From: Lysobacterales bacterium
Lineage (GTDB): Bacteria > Pseudomonadota > Gammaproteobacteria > Xanthomonadales > SZUA-36
NCBI GenBank assembly: GCA_029859505.1
Contig: JAOUCZ010000003.1
Span: forward strand, 1 to 46,940
Direction: 5' to 3'
Length of the DNA stretch: 46,940 nucleotides
Shown here: positions 29,764 to 37,287 of the stretch, piece by piece
How positions within the stretch are numbered: position 1 is the first letter of the stretch
Layout: each line of letters starts with the position of its first letter
Notes under the pieces: generated by a model
Told to the model about the DNA's origin: nothing
Database searches by the model: none
Seen by the model: the letters and a program-made list of their open reading frames with translations, nothing else
Program-made: the position numbers and the translations under genes

Positions 29764-29791
29764 TGTAACCATTTCATGCTGGCTGCGTTTA
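29764..29791 (+). promoter_or_regulatory. Candidate ECF-type promoter of the second sigma operon
   Basis: TGTAAC (29764-29769) is separated by 16 nt from CGTTTA (29786-29791), the AAC/CGT pattern of ECF promoters. It would fit autoregulation by the sigma factor encoded immediately downstream. The predicted start of transcription would fall only about 5 nt before the ATG, so either the message is nearly leaderless or this match is fortuitous. Confidence 0.35.
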
Positions 29792-29801
29792 TTCTCATGA
29801 G

Positions 29802-30293
29802 ATGAGCAAACAATACCGTCAATGGGTGAAGGAATATCAGGACCAGGCCTGGACGGTTGCGCGTTATATTTTAAAAGACGAGCAGGAGGCGGAAGATGCC
29901 ACCCAGGAAGCGTTTGTGAAGCTTTGGAATAAACAGGATCAAATTGATCCCGAACGTATCAGGCCCTGGCTGATGAAAGTAACCCGCAATGGTTGTTTAG
30001 ACCGACTTAGGCGAAGGCGGGTCAACGTGGAATTTGACGAGAGTTATATGGCCGGGGAAGAAGTCAGCGGACCCATGCAGGGAGCCGCAGCGACCGAAAC
30101 CGGAGTCTGGCTGAAGCGGGCAATAGCAGGTTTGAAAGAGCCTTACCGCTCACTGGTTGTTTTACGGGATGTAAACCAACACAGCTACGAAGAAGTAGCC
30201 GGAATGCTGGAATTAAATTTGGCGCAGGTTAAAACCTACCTGCACCGTGCAAGAAAGCAGTTGCGGGAGCAACTGGCCGAGGTAAGACCATGA
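29802..30293 (+). CDS. ECF RNA polymerase sigma factor (DUF4252 operon)
   Basis: This 163-aa protein has ECF region 2 (WTVARYILKDEQEAEDATQEAFVKLWNKQDQIDPERIRPWLMKVTRNGCLDRLRRRR) and region 4 (LKEPYRSLVVLRDVNQHSYEEVAGMLELNLAQVKTYLHRARKQLREQL). Its stop overlaps the anti-sigma start as ATGA. The downstream genes, an anti-sigma and two DUF4252 proteins, all appear co-transcribed. It is clearly distinct from the sigma factor at 17465. Only a weak Shine-Dalgarno (GAG adjoining the ATG) is visible. Confidence 0.93.
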   Translation: MSKQYRQWVKEYQDQAWTVARYILKDEQEAEDATQEAFVKLWNKQDQIDPERIRPWLMKVTRNGCLDRLRRRRVNVEFDESYMAGEEVSGPMQGAAATETGVWLKRAIAGLKEPYRSLVVLRDVNQHSYEEVAGMLELNLAQVKTYLHRARKQLREQLAEVRP

Positions 30294-30808
30294 ATGAATA
30301 TGATGAAAAATGGGAAGATCGAATCAATGCGCTGCTTGATGGTGAGCTGAGTGCAGAAGATGCCGACCTGCTAAAGGCTGAAGCTACGGATAATCGCCAG
30401 CTAGCGCGGGCCATTGTCGAGGCGTATCAACTCCAGCTGGCAATGGATGAGATAAAGGTGGAACGAGCGCCGGACAGTCTCAGAAAACGTCTGAAGGCAG
30501 TACCACGACAGCACCGGCGCACACCGGTGATCAGCTTCCTACAGCCCCGCTGGGCGATGGCACTGGCAGCCGTTCCATTAGTGATTATCGCTGTCAGCAT
30601 GATGCGTCCCGAAACACCTTCAGCAAGCGAAATCGCCCAGGCCCGCCAGGATATGGCCATCGCATTCGCCTACCTTGACAAAGCCGGTGTCATTACCGGG
30701 CGCGAAATTGAATCAGTAGTTGGTCACACGATGGCAAACGCAGTGACCGGGTCGGTCAACAAAGCCATCCAATCACAGAATTTAAACTCTAAGGAGAAAG
30801 AAGCATGA
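30290..30808 (+). CDS. Membrane anti-sigma factor of the DUF4252 operon
   Basis: The 172-aa product starts with an acidic domain similar to the N-terminus of RseA-like and zf-HC2-type anti-sigma factors (WEDRINALLDGELSAEDADLLKAEATDNRQLARAIVEAYQLQLAMD). One membrane span follows at about residues 87-105 (WAMALAAVPLVIIAVSMM), then a short C-terminal domain. It has no cysteines, so there is no zinc switch. ATGA overlaps join it to the sigma gene before and the DUF4252 gene after. The role as anti-sigma rests on layout and context. Confidence 0.8.
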   Translation: MNEYDEKWEDRINALLDGELSAEDADLLKAEATDNRQLARAIVEAYQLQLAMDEIKVERAPDSLRKRLKAVPRQHRRTPVISFLQPRWAMALAAVPLVIIAVSMMRPETPSASEIAQARQDMAIAFAYLDKAGVITGREIESVVGHTMANAVTGSVNKAIQSQNLNSKEKEA

Positions 30809-31347
30809 AACGGTTATTTATGAACAAGTTTGTTATAGGACTTTGTTGCGCATTGCTGGCACTGCCGGCCATGGCGCAGGAAGATGAACTCAAAGACCTT
30901 GACGGTTACGTTGACTTTGGTGATCTGTCGGCCACATATGGTGAGCCTAAAATCACCATCAACCTGGGTGGAACAATGCTCAACTTTGTTGGCATGATGA
31001 GCTCATCGGAAAGCCCCGAAACCTCGGAGATGATCTCGAAGCTCAAAGGTATCCGGGTACAGATCTACTCCCTGGATGCGGACACCGATGCCGCCCGGGA
31101 TCAGTTTGGCAAGACCAAGAGCAGTCTTAAATCCTCCGGTTGGGAGCCAATTGTGCAGGTCAATGAAGATGATGAGCAGGTCCTGGTTTACATGAAAACG
31201 TCTGAAGGAAACATGGAAGGCATGACTGTGATGGTAGTTGATGAAGAAGAAGCGGTATTCGTCAATGTCATCGGACAGCTCAACCCCGCAGAACTGGGTA
31301 GAGTGATGGATAGTTTTGATGTCGATGTTGACCTGGATCTGGACTGA
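30805..31347 (+). CDS. DUF4252 domain protein, exported
   Basis: The 180-aa product has a Sec signal ending ALPAMAQ (cleavage near residue 24) and a DUF4252-type domain: ITINLGGTMLNFVGMMSSSESPETSEMISKLKGIRVQIYSLD, then GWEPIVQVNEDDEQVLVYMKTSEGNMEGMTVMVVDEEEAVFVNVIGQL. DUF4252 has no known activity. AAGGAG supports the ATG, and the start overlaps the anti-sigma stop as ATGA. The aspartate-rich tail (DVDVDLDLD) is unusual. The next gene is a lipoprotein paralogue of the same length, so this looks like a tandem duplication. Confidence 0.82.
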   Translation: MKRLFMNKFVIGLCCALLALPAMAQEDELKDLDGYVDFGDLSATYGEPKITINLGGTMLNFVGMMSSSESPETSEMISKLKGIRVQIYSLDADTDAARDQFGKTKSSLKSSGWEPIVQVNEDDEQVLVYMKTSEGNMEGMTVMVVDEEEAVFVNVIGQLNPAELGRVMDSFDVDVDLDLD

Positions 31348-31351
31348 GTTG

Positions 31352-31912
31352 ATGAGGTCCACAAAAAACTACCATGCTGTCGCAATGGTGCTGTTACTGA
31401 CGGTCATCGCATTGACGCTCTCTGCCTGCGGAATTACAGCACCGCGCAGCAACGATGGATATGCCAATCTTGATTCACCTGGCATAAGCGATACCAACCG
31501 TACGATGTCATTGTCACTGGGCCCGACGACATTACGGTTTGCTGCCCGCTTTCTGGATGATGAACCGGAAACCAAGGCCTTGCTAAAAAGCCTCGACGGC
31601 GTACGAATCCGTATTTACGAGGTGCATGGTGATACAGATCGCATTTCACAGAGGTTTGATCGCATGGGTAACAAACTCAGTAACGACGGTTGGCAACCGG
31701 TCATGCTGGTACGTGAAGAAGGTGAATTGGTGCAGATGTATTCCAAATCTTCCTCCAGAGGGATGCACGGTTTGACCATTGTTTCGGCTGATGATGAAGA
31801 AGTGGTGGTCGTCAATGTGATGGGTGATATACAGCCTGAGCATTTTGGGGATGTAATGGTAGCGCTTGATGTCGATGATGCGCCTGAAGTGCAGATTGCT
31901 GCTGCAAACTGA
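31352..31912 (+). CDS. DUF4252 domain lipoprotein
   Basis: I start at the ATG at 31352, 4 nt after the previous stop, giving 186 aa; the track start lies inside the upstream gene. The N-terminus has a lipobox (LTLSAC, Cys26) and is followed by residues that do not favour inner-membrane retention. The domain aligns with the preceding protein block for block: LSLGPTTLRFAARFLDDEPETKALLKSLDGVRIRIYEVHGDTD and GWQPVMLVREEGELVQMYSKSSSRGMHGLTIVSADDEEVVVVNVMGDI. Thus one paralogue is soluble and the other lipid-anchored. Function unknown. Confidence 0.82.
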   Translation: MRSTKNYHAVAMVLLLTVIALTLSACGITAPRSNDGYANLDSPGISDTNRTMSLSLGPTTLRFAARFLDDEPETKALLKSLDGVRIRIYEVHGDTDRISQRFDRMGNKLSNDGWQPVMLVREEGELVQMYSKSSSRGMHGLTIVSADDEEVVVVNVMGDIQPEHFGDVMVALDVDDAPEVQIAAAN

Positions 31913-31943
31913 ATAACATTTAAAAAAAACTGCTAGTTATAGA

Positions 31944-32063
31944 GCACCGTCATCCCCTTGAAAGCGGGGACCTCAGCAAGCATCCGAAAAGCTGGGGAAG
32001 GAAACACTATTAAGTTCACGCTAACCTTCACGAGGCCCCCGCTTTCAGGGGGATGACGGTGCC
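31944..32063. repeat. REPIN-like inverted pair (about 120 bp)
   Basis: The left arm GCACCGTCATCCCCTTGAAA continues into GCGGGG, and the right arm CCCGCTTTCAGGGGGATGACGGTGC (to about 32062) is its complement with few mismatches. Between the arms lie about 65 bp of unrelated sequence. The same outer motif forms the compact palindrome at 20364-20399. Two inverted REPs around a spacer is the REPIN pattern. It lies between the DUF4252 operon and the DUF192 gene and could stop transcription of the former. Confidence 0.7.
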
Positions 32064-32146
32064 CATAGTTAGGTTCGAAGGGATTCTGAGACAATTACAG
32101 GGTTTGCTTGTTATCATTGGGTTGATTCAACAACCGGATTAACTTA

Positions 32147-32569
32147 ATGAGGCTTTTGCTATGTTTACTGATGTTGTCTTCCTGCGTGGCCTGTGCTGCA
32201 GGTGACCCCAGCGTTGAACTGGGTGGCAAAACCTTCAAGGTTGAAATTGCAGACACACAACAGAAGCAAAGCCTGGGACTTATGTTCAGGGATAGTATGC
32301 CGCCTGAACAGGGTATGTTATTTATTTTCCCTAATGAGGCTCCACGCAGTTTCTGGATGAAGAACACCCGTATTCCACTGGATATTATGTATTTTGACAA
32401 GGACCTGAAAATGGTCAGTATCTCCGCAGATACCCCGCCATGCAAAGTGAGTCGCTGTCCTTCTTATCCGAGCACCGGGCCGGCCATGTATGTGCTGGAG
32501 CTTAATGCCGGTCTTGCCTCAGAATTGGGTGTCGGACCTGGGGATCAACTTACCATCAACCTGGACTGA
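32147..32569 (+). CDS. DUF192 family exported protein
   Basis: The 140-aa protein carries an N-terminal export signal (LLLCLLMLSSCVACAAG) and the complete DUF192 domain. It includes FKVEIADTQQKQSLGLMFRDSMPPEQGMLFIFPNEAPRSFWMKNTRIPLDIMYFDKD, with the central WMKNTRIPLD motif. The function of DUF192 is not established; several members are periplasmic. The signal has two candidate lipoboxes (LSSC and CVAC), so lipid anchoring is possible. The next gene begins about 44 nt downstream on the same strand. Confidence 0.88.
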   Translation: MRLLLCLLMLSSCVACAAGDPSVELGGKTFKVEIADTQQKQSLGLMFRDSMPPEQGMLFIFPNEAPRSFWMKNTRIPLDIMYFDKDLKMVSISADTPPCKVSRCPSYPSTGPAMYVLELNAGLASELGVGPGDQLTINLD

Positions 32570-32612
32570 GTAAGATTCGCAGTTGGTTGGCGTTGAAACC
32601 TGGACGAGCCAG

Positions 32613-33371
32613 ATGTGTGGAGAAATTCCAGCAGTGAAATCAAGCACACTCATTGTTCAGCTAACCGACTGTCACCTTCCGGCAGACCGGAAACAGACAT
32701 ATCGCGGAATTTACCCACACGAAAATCTGAACAGGCTGATTGACAGGATTAAGGCGATGCAGCCTGATCTGTTGCTGGCCACGGGGGATCTCAGCGAAGA
32801 TGGAAGCAGGGCATCATACCTGGCCTTGCAGCGTTATCTAAAACCACTTGGTACGCCGGTTCTCGCATTGCCCGGAAACCACGATGATCCCGATCTGGTT
32901 GCGGAGATTTTTCCCGGAAGTCCTGTAGACACCATTGAGGTCTCAGAACATGGTCCATGGCAGATTGTTCGCCTGAATTCCTGCATGCCGGGGAAACCGG
33001 AAGGACGCCTCAGTGAACAGACGTTAACCGACCTGAAATGTTTTTTTGAGAGTAATCAGCAACGGCCGCTACTCATCGCCTTGCATCATCAACCCGTCAA
33101 TATTGGCAGCCCCTGGATTGATAAATACCGCTTGCTGAATCCCGAGAATTTTTTGCAACTAATAGATCAACAGGAAAATGTTAAAGCAGTAGTCTGGGGG
33201 CACGTACACCAGGTATTCGAGGCGAACAGAAACGGTATTGCCATGCTGGGTAGCCCGTCAAGCGCAATCAATGGTCTGACAGCAGCACAGAAATTTACAC
33301 CTGATGCAAGTGGCCCGGGATTCAGGTGGCTGCAGTTAAAAGTCGATGGTACAACGCTAACCGGCGTATAA
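32613..33371 (+). CDS. CpdA-like metallophosphoesterase
   Basis: This protein has the complete calcineurin-like motif set: TDCHL, GDLSEDG, LPGNHDD, LHHQP and GHVHQ, in the order and spacing of CpdA. It is likely a 3',5'-cyclic nucleotide phosphodiesterase of the cytoplasm that lowers cAMP; other small phosphoesters remain possible. At about 252 aa it is slightly shorter than E. coli CpdA (275 aa). The start is uncertain: ATG at 32613 is used here, GTG at 32634 has a GGAG upstream at longer spacing, and the track TTG at 32583 is least likely. It is followed by a convergent pspC-like gene. Confidence 0.85.
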   Translation: MCGEIPAVKSSTLIVQLTDCHLPADRKQTYRGIYPHENLNRLIDRIKAMQPDLLLATGDLSEDGSRASYLALQRYLKPLGTPVLALPGNHDDPDLVAEIFPGSPVDTIEVSEHGPWQIVRLNSCMPGKPEGRLSEQTLTDLKCFFESNQQRPLLIALHHQPVNIGSPWIDKYRLLNPENFLQLIDQQENVKAVVWGHVHQVFEANRNGIAMLGSPSSAINGLTAAQKFTPDASGPGFRWLQLKVDGTTLTGV

Positions 33372-33421
33372 GGTCGGGGTATTTTCTTTTTGGTGCGATG
33401 TTAAAAAGGTGGTTTCAGACC

Positions 33422-33613
33422 TCAGTCGGACTCAGGCATTAACAACCACAGAATGATGTAAACGAGAATGCCTGGGAAGGCCGCTGATAGAATAGAGGCC
33501 AGAACATATACGACCCGCGTACCCGTCACTGACCAGCCAAAATGCCGAGCAAGACCGGCGCATACCCCGCCAATCATTCCATTACGCTTGTCTCTTGTAA
33601 TTCCGGAGCTCAT
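33422..33613 (-). CDS. PspC domain protein
   Basis: A 63-aa PspC-type protein: RDKRNGMIGGVCAGLARHFGWSVTGTRVVYVLASILSAAFPGILVYIILWLLMPESD. The short cytoplasmic N-terminal region leads to one membrane segment. In phage-shock systems PspC is a membrane sensor partner of PspA and PspB, but solitary PspC-like proteins are common and may act alone. It starts 31 nt after rubredoxin ends and is probably co-transcribed. Only the PspC domain itself is present; there is no long cytoplasmic extension. Confidence 0.88.
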   Translation of the reverse strand: MSSGITRDKRNGMIGGVCAGLARHFGWSVTGTRVVYVLASILSAAFPGILVYIILWLLMPESD

Positions 33614-33644
33614 ATTTATACCTTGTTCTCAGGATCAGCCCCTG

Positions 33645-33824
33645 TCAGAGCTCAATCATTTCGAAATCTTCTTTGCCCGCACTACAGTCCGGGCAAACCC
33701 AAAATTCCGGTATATCTTCCCAGCGTGTACCGGGTGCCAGGCCCTCTTCGGGGCAGCCTTTTTCCTCTTCGTATACCCAACCACAGATAATACACATCCA
33801 GACTTTATAGCCTTTATCCGACAT
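33645..33824 (-). CDS. Rubredoxin
   Basis: Not in the ORF track because of its length (59 aa). Reading the minus strand from the ATG at 33824 gives MSDKGYKVWMCIICGWVYEE and ends DCSAGKEDFEMIEL. Cysteines at 11, 14, 44 and 47 form the two CxxC knuckles (CIIC, CPDC) that hold a single iron. The core WVYEEEKGCPEEGLAPGTRWEDIPEFWVCPDC is standard rubredoxin. AGGA lies 8 nt before the ATG. It is a small cytoplasmic electron carrier and is divergent from hemL, a frequent neighbour of rubredoxin in gammaproteobacteria. Confidence 0.95.
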   Translation of the reverse strand: MSDKGYKVWMCIICGWVYEEEKGCPEEGLAPGTRWEDIPEFWVCPDCSAGKEDFEMIEL

Positions 33825-33929
33825 GTTTGTAATCCTGCAATGACAAAAACGCTAGTTTGCCACGCAAAGGCGCGCGCTTAAACCTTTTGCGGGTTAAAAT
33901 GACGTTTTTTCAGACTGAGAACATCCAAA

Positions 33930-35216
33930 ATGACAAACAGCCACGAATTAATCCAACGGGCACGAGTACATATTCCAGGTGGGGTGAATTCCCCGGTTCG
34001 AGCTTTTAACGGCGTTGGCGGTGACCCGGTATTTTTCGATCATGCATCGGGTGCGTGTTTATATGACGTTACCGGACGTTCCTATATCGATTATGTTGGC
34101 TCATGGGGGCCGATGATTGCTGGCCACTCCAATCCGGCCATCATCGCGGCGGTGCAGGAAGCAGTCAATAAGGGTTTGAGTTTTGGAGCACCATCGGCTG
34201 CCGAAGTCACCATGGCTGAAAGATTGTGTGAACTGATAGATGGTATGGACATGGTACGGATGGTCAACTCCGGCACCGAGGCAACCATGAGTGCCATACG
34301 CGTGGCTCGCGCGGCAACCGGTCGTGACCGCATTCTGAAATTCGAGGGTTGTTATCACGGTCATGCCGATGCATTCCTGGTCAAGGCAGGTAGTGGTGCG
34401 CTGACCCTGGGTGTGCCGAATTCTCCCGGTGTTCCTTCGGCCTGCGCTGATCTGACACTGACCGTACCATTTAACGATCTGGATGCAGTACGTAGCTGTT
34501 TTGACAAGCAGGGTGATGAGATTGCCTGCCTGATTGTCGAACCTGTGGCCGGTAATATGAACTGTATTCCACCGGTAGAAGGTTATTTGCAGGGACTTCG
34601 TGACCTTTGCGATCAATACGGTGTTGTATTGATTTTTGATGAAGTCATGACCGGATTCCGTGTGGCGCTTGGCGGTGCCCAGGCCCATTACGGTATTACG
34701 CCGGATCTTTCGACCTTTGGTAAGGTTATCGGAGGTGGTATGCCTGTCGGAGCGTTCGGTGGTAAACGCGAACTCATGGAGTTGGTCGCGCCATCCGGAC
34801 CGGTATACCAGGCAGGTACCTTGTCAGGCAACCCGGTAGCCATGGCAGCGGGTCTGGCGACACTGGATCAGATCACGGGGCCGGGTTTCTACGAGGCACT
34901 TTCTGATAAGACCCGGATGCTGACGGAAGGAATTCAAACTGAGGCGGATTTCTTTGACATACCGTTTACGACCACCCGCGTCGGGGGTATGTTTGGGCTG
35001 TACTTCAGCAAAGTGAAGGAAATTGTCAATTTTGAACAATCAGGCGCGGTAGATGTAGAACTGTTTAAACGTTTTTTCCACGCCATGCTTGACGGTGGAG
35101 TCTACCTGGCGCCGTCTGCCTATGAGGCGGGCTTTGTTTCCTCAGCGCATACAGAGGAACATATTTCAGCGACGATCGATGCGGCAAGAGAAGCACTACG
35201 TGCGTGTGCTAGTTAG
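33930..35216 (+). CDS. hemL: Glutamate-1-semialdehyde 2,1-aminomutase
   Basis: HemL makes 5-aminolevulinate, the precursor of all tetrapyrroles, in the C5 pathway. The 428-aa length is standard. The PLP lysine is in [16 protein letters not shown], with the preceding [11 protein letters not shown] block supplying a cofactor-binding aspartate. The N-terminal [15 protein letters not shown] is a family hallmark. No clear Shine-Dalgarno is visible before the ATG. Its last 8 nt overlap the 3' end of a convergent acyltransferase gene, which leaves no room for a terminator. Confidence 0.97.
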   Translation: MTNSHELIQRARVHIPGGVNSPVRAFNGVGGDPVFFDHASGACLYDVTGRSYIDYVGSWGPMIAGHSNPAIIAAVQEAVNKGLSFGAPSAAEVTMAERLCELIDGMDMVRMVNSGTEATMSAIRVARAATGRDRILKFEGCYHGHADAFLVKAGSGALTLGVPNSPGVPSACADLTLTVPFNDLDAVRSCFDKQGDEIACLIVEPVAGNMNCIPPVEGYLQGLRDLCDQYGVVLIFDEVMTGFRVALGGAQAHYGITPDLSTFGKVIGGGMPVGAFGGKRELMELVAPSGPVYQAGTLSGNPVAMAAGLATLDQITGPGFYEALSDKTRMLTEGIQTEADFFDIPFTTTRVGGMFGLYFSKVKEIVNFEQSGAVDVELFKRFFHAMLDGGVYLAPSAYEAGFVSSAHTEEHISATIDAAREALRACAS

Positions 35217-36384
35217 TTGCTGAGTGCTGGTCCGATGGTTTGCGCCGGGCACCCAGGCGGAAAAAAGGCCGCTCGAACAGGTAATAGCTGACTGTCGATA
35301 CCAGTACGACCAGCAAGAAAGAAACCAGGAACTTTGGAAAGCCTTGTATATCCGTATAGGCTTCTCCAAAAACAACATCGGCTTGCTGCAGAACCACGAA
35401 ATGCCAAAGATACAGGCTGTAGCTGATCAGGCCAAGAAAGTAGACCACCGGGTTTGCAAAAAACCATCTGCCAATTCTGCTTCCCCGGTACAGGCTGAAG
35501 ACCATCAGTGACAACGGCAGGCCAAGTGCCAGCGGCGCTATCACCATACTCCAGTGACCGGACCAGTAGCTATCGCCGTTTGGAAGCACGATTTTCCACA
35601 GCCATAAAACAGCCAGTGTGGTTCCAATAAGAAACAAGCTGTCCATCAACCAGACATTGGGTTGCCCGGGGGATCGTAAGTCGAGCCACTGGACCAAAAT
35701 AGCTGCAGACGCACCCAGCAAAAACTCGGGCAAGAAACCGGGCAAGTGTGAGGCGGCAAGAAAAACAGCCCCTTCTGGTGCTGCTGCGAAGTGATCTGCA
35801 GACCAGAGGCGGTAGAACACACTCAAAATAACACCGCTAAGAAGAAGAATCATCCATTTGCCAGGGCGCATGAACGATGCGATAAGGGGCAGTATCAAAT
35901 AAAATGATAATTCAACTGGCAGGGTCCACCATAAGCCCACCACTGGCCGGACAGGATCCCAACCAATATTGAAAAACATCAACATGTGCGCAATTAACGT
36001 GACCCCGTTTAAAGGCTGCCAGGTGACGAACCACGCTCCAAATATCAGAATGATGGCCAATTGAGCATAGTAAGCCGGAAATACCCGCAAAAGGCGTCTT
36101 TTATAGTACTGCGCGAGAGGCGGGTGCACAGAACGGGTCAGTGTGGCACGCGCAAAGGGAAGTGATAGCAGAAATCCACTCAACACAAAGAACAGATCAA
36201 CACCGGCAAAACCAAACCCCAGAGGAAATTGCAGAATGTTGCCAATTACCGGAACAGACAGGTCAAGCCGGATTCCCGGGTTGAAAAAACCATAATGGAA
36301 CACGAATACGAAAAGGGCAGCTATACCCCGTAAACCGGTCAGCGAGGCAACATAATGACGGCTCTGGCTTGTGGGGTTGCTCAA
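35209..36384 (-). CDS. Acyltransferase family 3 membrane protein
   Basis: The 391-aa product has about 10 membrane spans and the Acyl_transf_3 opening [24 protein letters not shown], with catalytic-type His30. [26 protein letters not shown] and the [13 protein letters not shown] stretch follow. Such enzymes O-acylate sugars of LPS, peptidoglycan or exopolysaccharides. The acceptor is unknown. The start is TTG in a TTGA overlap with the SDR stop; the family motif begins only 10 residues later, so no internal ATG is plausible. Its 3' end overlaps hemL by 8 nt tail to tail. Confidence 0.88.
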   Translation of the reverse strand: MSNPTSQSRHYVASLTGLRGIAALFVFVFHYGFFNPGIRLDLSVPVIGNILQFPLGFGFAGVDLFFVLSGFLLSLPFARATLTRSVHPPLAQYYKRRLLRVFPAYYAQLAIILIFGAWFVTWQPLNGVTLIAHMLMFFNIGWDPVRPVVGLWWTLPVELSFYLILPLIASFMRPGKWMILLLSGVILSVFYRLWSADHFAAAPEGAVFLAASHLPGFLPEFLLGASAAILVQWLDLRSPGQPNVWLMDSLFLIGTTLAVLWLWKIVLPNGDSYWSGHWSMVIAPLALGLPLSLMVFSLYRGSRIGRWFFANPVVYFLGLISYSLYLWHFVVLQQADVVFGEAYTDIQGFPKFLVSFLLVVLVSTVSYYLFERPFFRLGARRKPSDQHSATN

Positions 36385-37202
36385 TCTAGAAATAGATCTT
36401 TCATGAGTGGCTGGCCGGCTTTTACCGCATAGGGGTCAAAGTCCTTAACACCTTCAGATCGCAACACGTCCTCGTCCAGAAAAAAGTTACCGCTGGTGGA
36501 TTTACTGTCACGGCAAAGTATTGCATGGGCCGCATCTGCCATGATCTCAACGCTGCGGCAATTATCCGCATTGACCAAACCACCCAGCATATTGATGGCC
36601 GCGGTATCGATTACCGTGCGCGGCCACAGCGCATTAACGCCAACGCCCCGTGAGCGAAACTCTGCAGCCATACCAAGGACACACATACTCATACCATATT
36701 TTGAAATCGTATACGCCAGGTAATCCTTGAACCATGAAGGATCAAGATTCAATGGAGGTGACAGGTTGAGAATATGGGGGTTATCCGACTTCAGCAGATG
36801 GGGTAAACAGGCTCTTGAACAGGCATAGGTGCCGCGCACATTGACGGAGTGCATCAGGTCAAATTTTGACATTGATAAATCAAGTGTGTTTTGCAGCGTG
36901 ATGGCGCTGGCATTATTGATGAGGACATCCAGGCCTTTAAAATGATCAACGGCCTTGCTGACAGCATCTAGAACGGCTTCATCATCGCGAACATCAAGCT
37001 TGATCGGGAGGGCGCGGCCACCGGCTTGCTCAATTTCTTCAGCGGCGGAAAAAATTGTGCCCGGCAGGGAAGCATGAGGCTTGTCTGATTTGGCAGCAAT
37101 GATAATATTGGCACCGTCACGCGCTGCACGCAGTGCAATGGCTTTTCCGATCCCGCGGGATCCCCCGGTGATAAAAATTGTTTTGTTTTTAAGTGTTTTC
37201 AT
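36381..37202 (-). CDS. Short-chain dehydrogenase/reductase (HSDL2-like)
   Basis: The 273-aa protein has the SDR cofactor motif TGGSRGIGK (residues 12-20), NNAS at 96-99 and catalytic Tyr164-x3-Lys168 (YTISK), with Ser148 as the likely third residue. The stretch LSPPLNLDPSWFKDYLAYTISKYGMS and LWPRTVIDTAA resemble HSDL2-type reductases, which are large-substrate NADP-dependent enzymes of unknown lipid specificity. The stop overlaps the acyltransferase TTG. This coupling suggests a shared job, perhaps making or modifying an acyl or lipid substrate, which is inference. Confidence 0.87.
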   Translation of the reverse strand: MKTLKNKTIFITGGSRGIGKAIALRAARDGANIIIAAKSDKPHASLPGTIFSAAEEIEQAGGRALPIKLDVRDDEAVLDAVSKAVDHFKGLDVLINNASAITLQNTLDLSMSKFDLMHSVNVRGTYACSRACLPHLLKSDNPHILNLSPPLNLDPSWFKDYLAYTISKYGMSMCVLGMAAEFRSRGVGVNALWPRTVIDTAAINMLGGLVNADNCRSVEIMADAAHAILCRDSKSTSGNFFLDEDVLRSEGVKDFDPYAVKAGQPLMKDLFLD

Positions 37203-37287
37203 TTACGGGCTCTGCATCAGGCATTAAGCAGTTCAATCCCGTATTATAGCTGTGAATTGTGCGCAAAGAAGGGCGAACTGAACCCAA

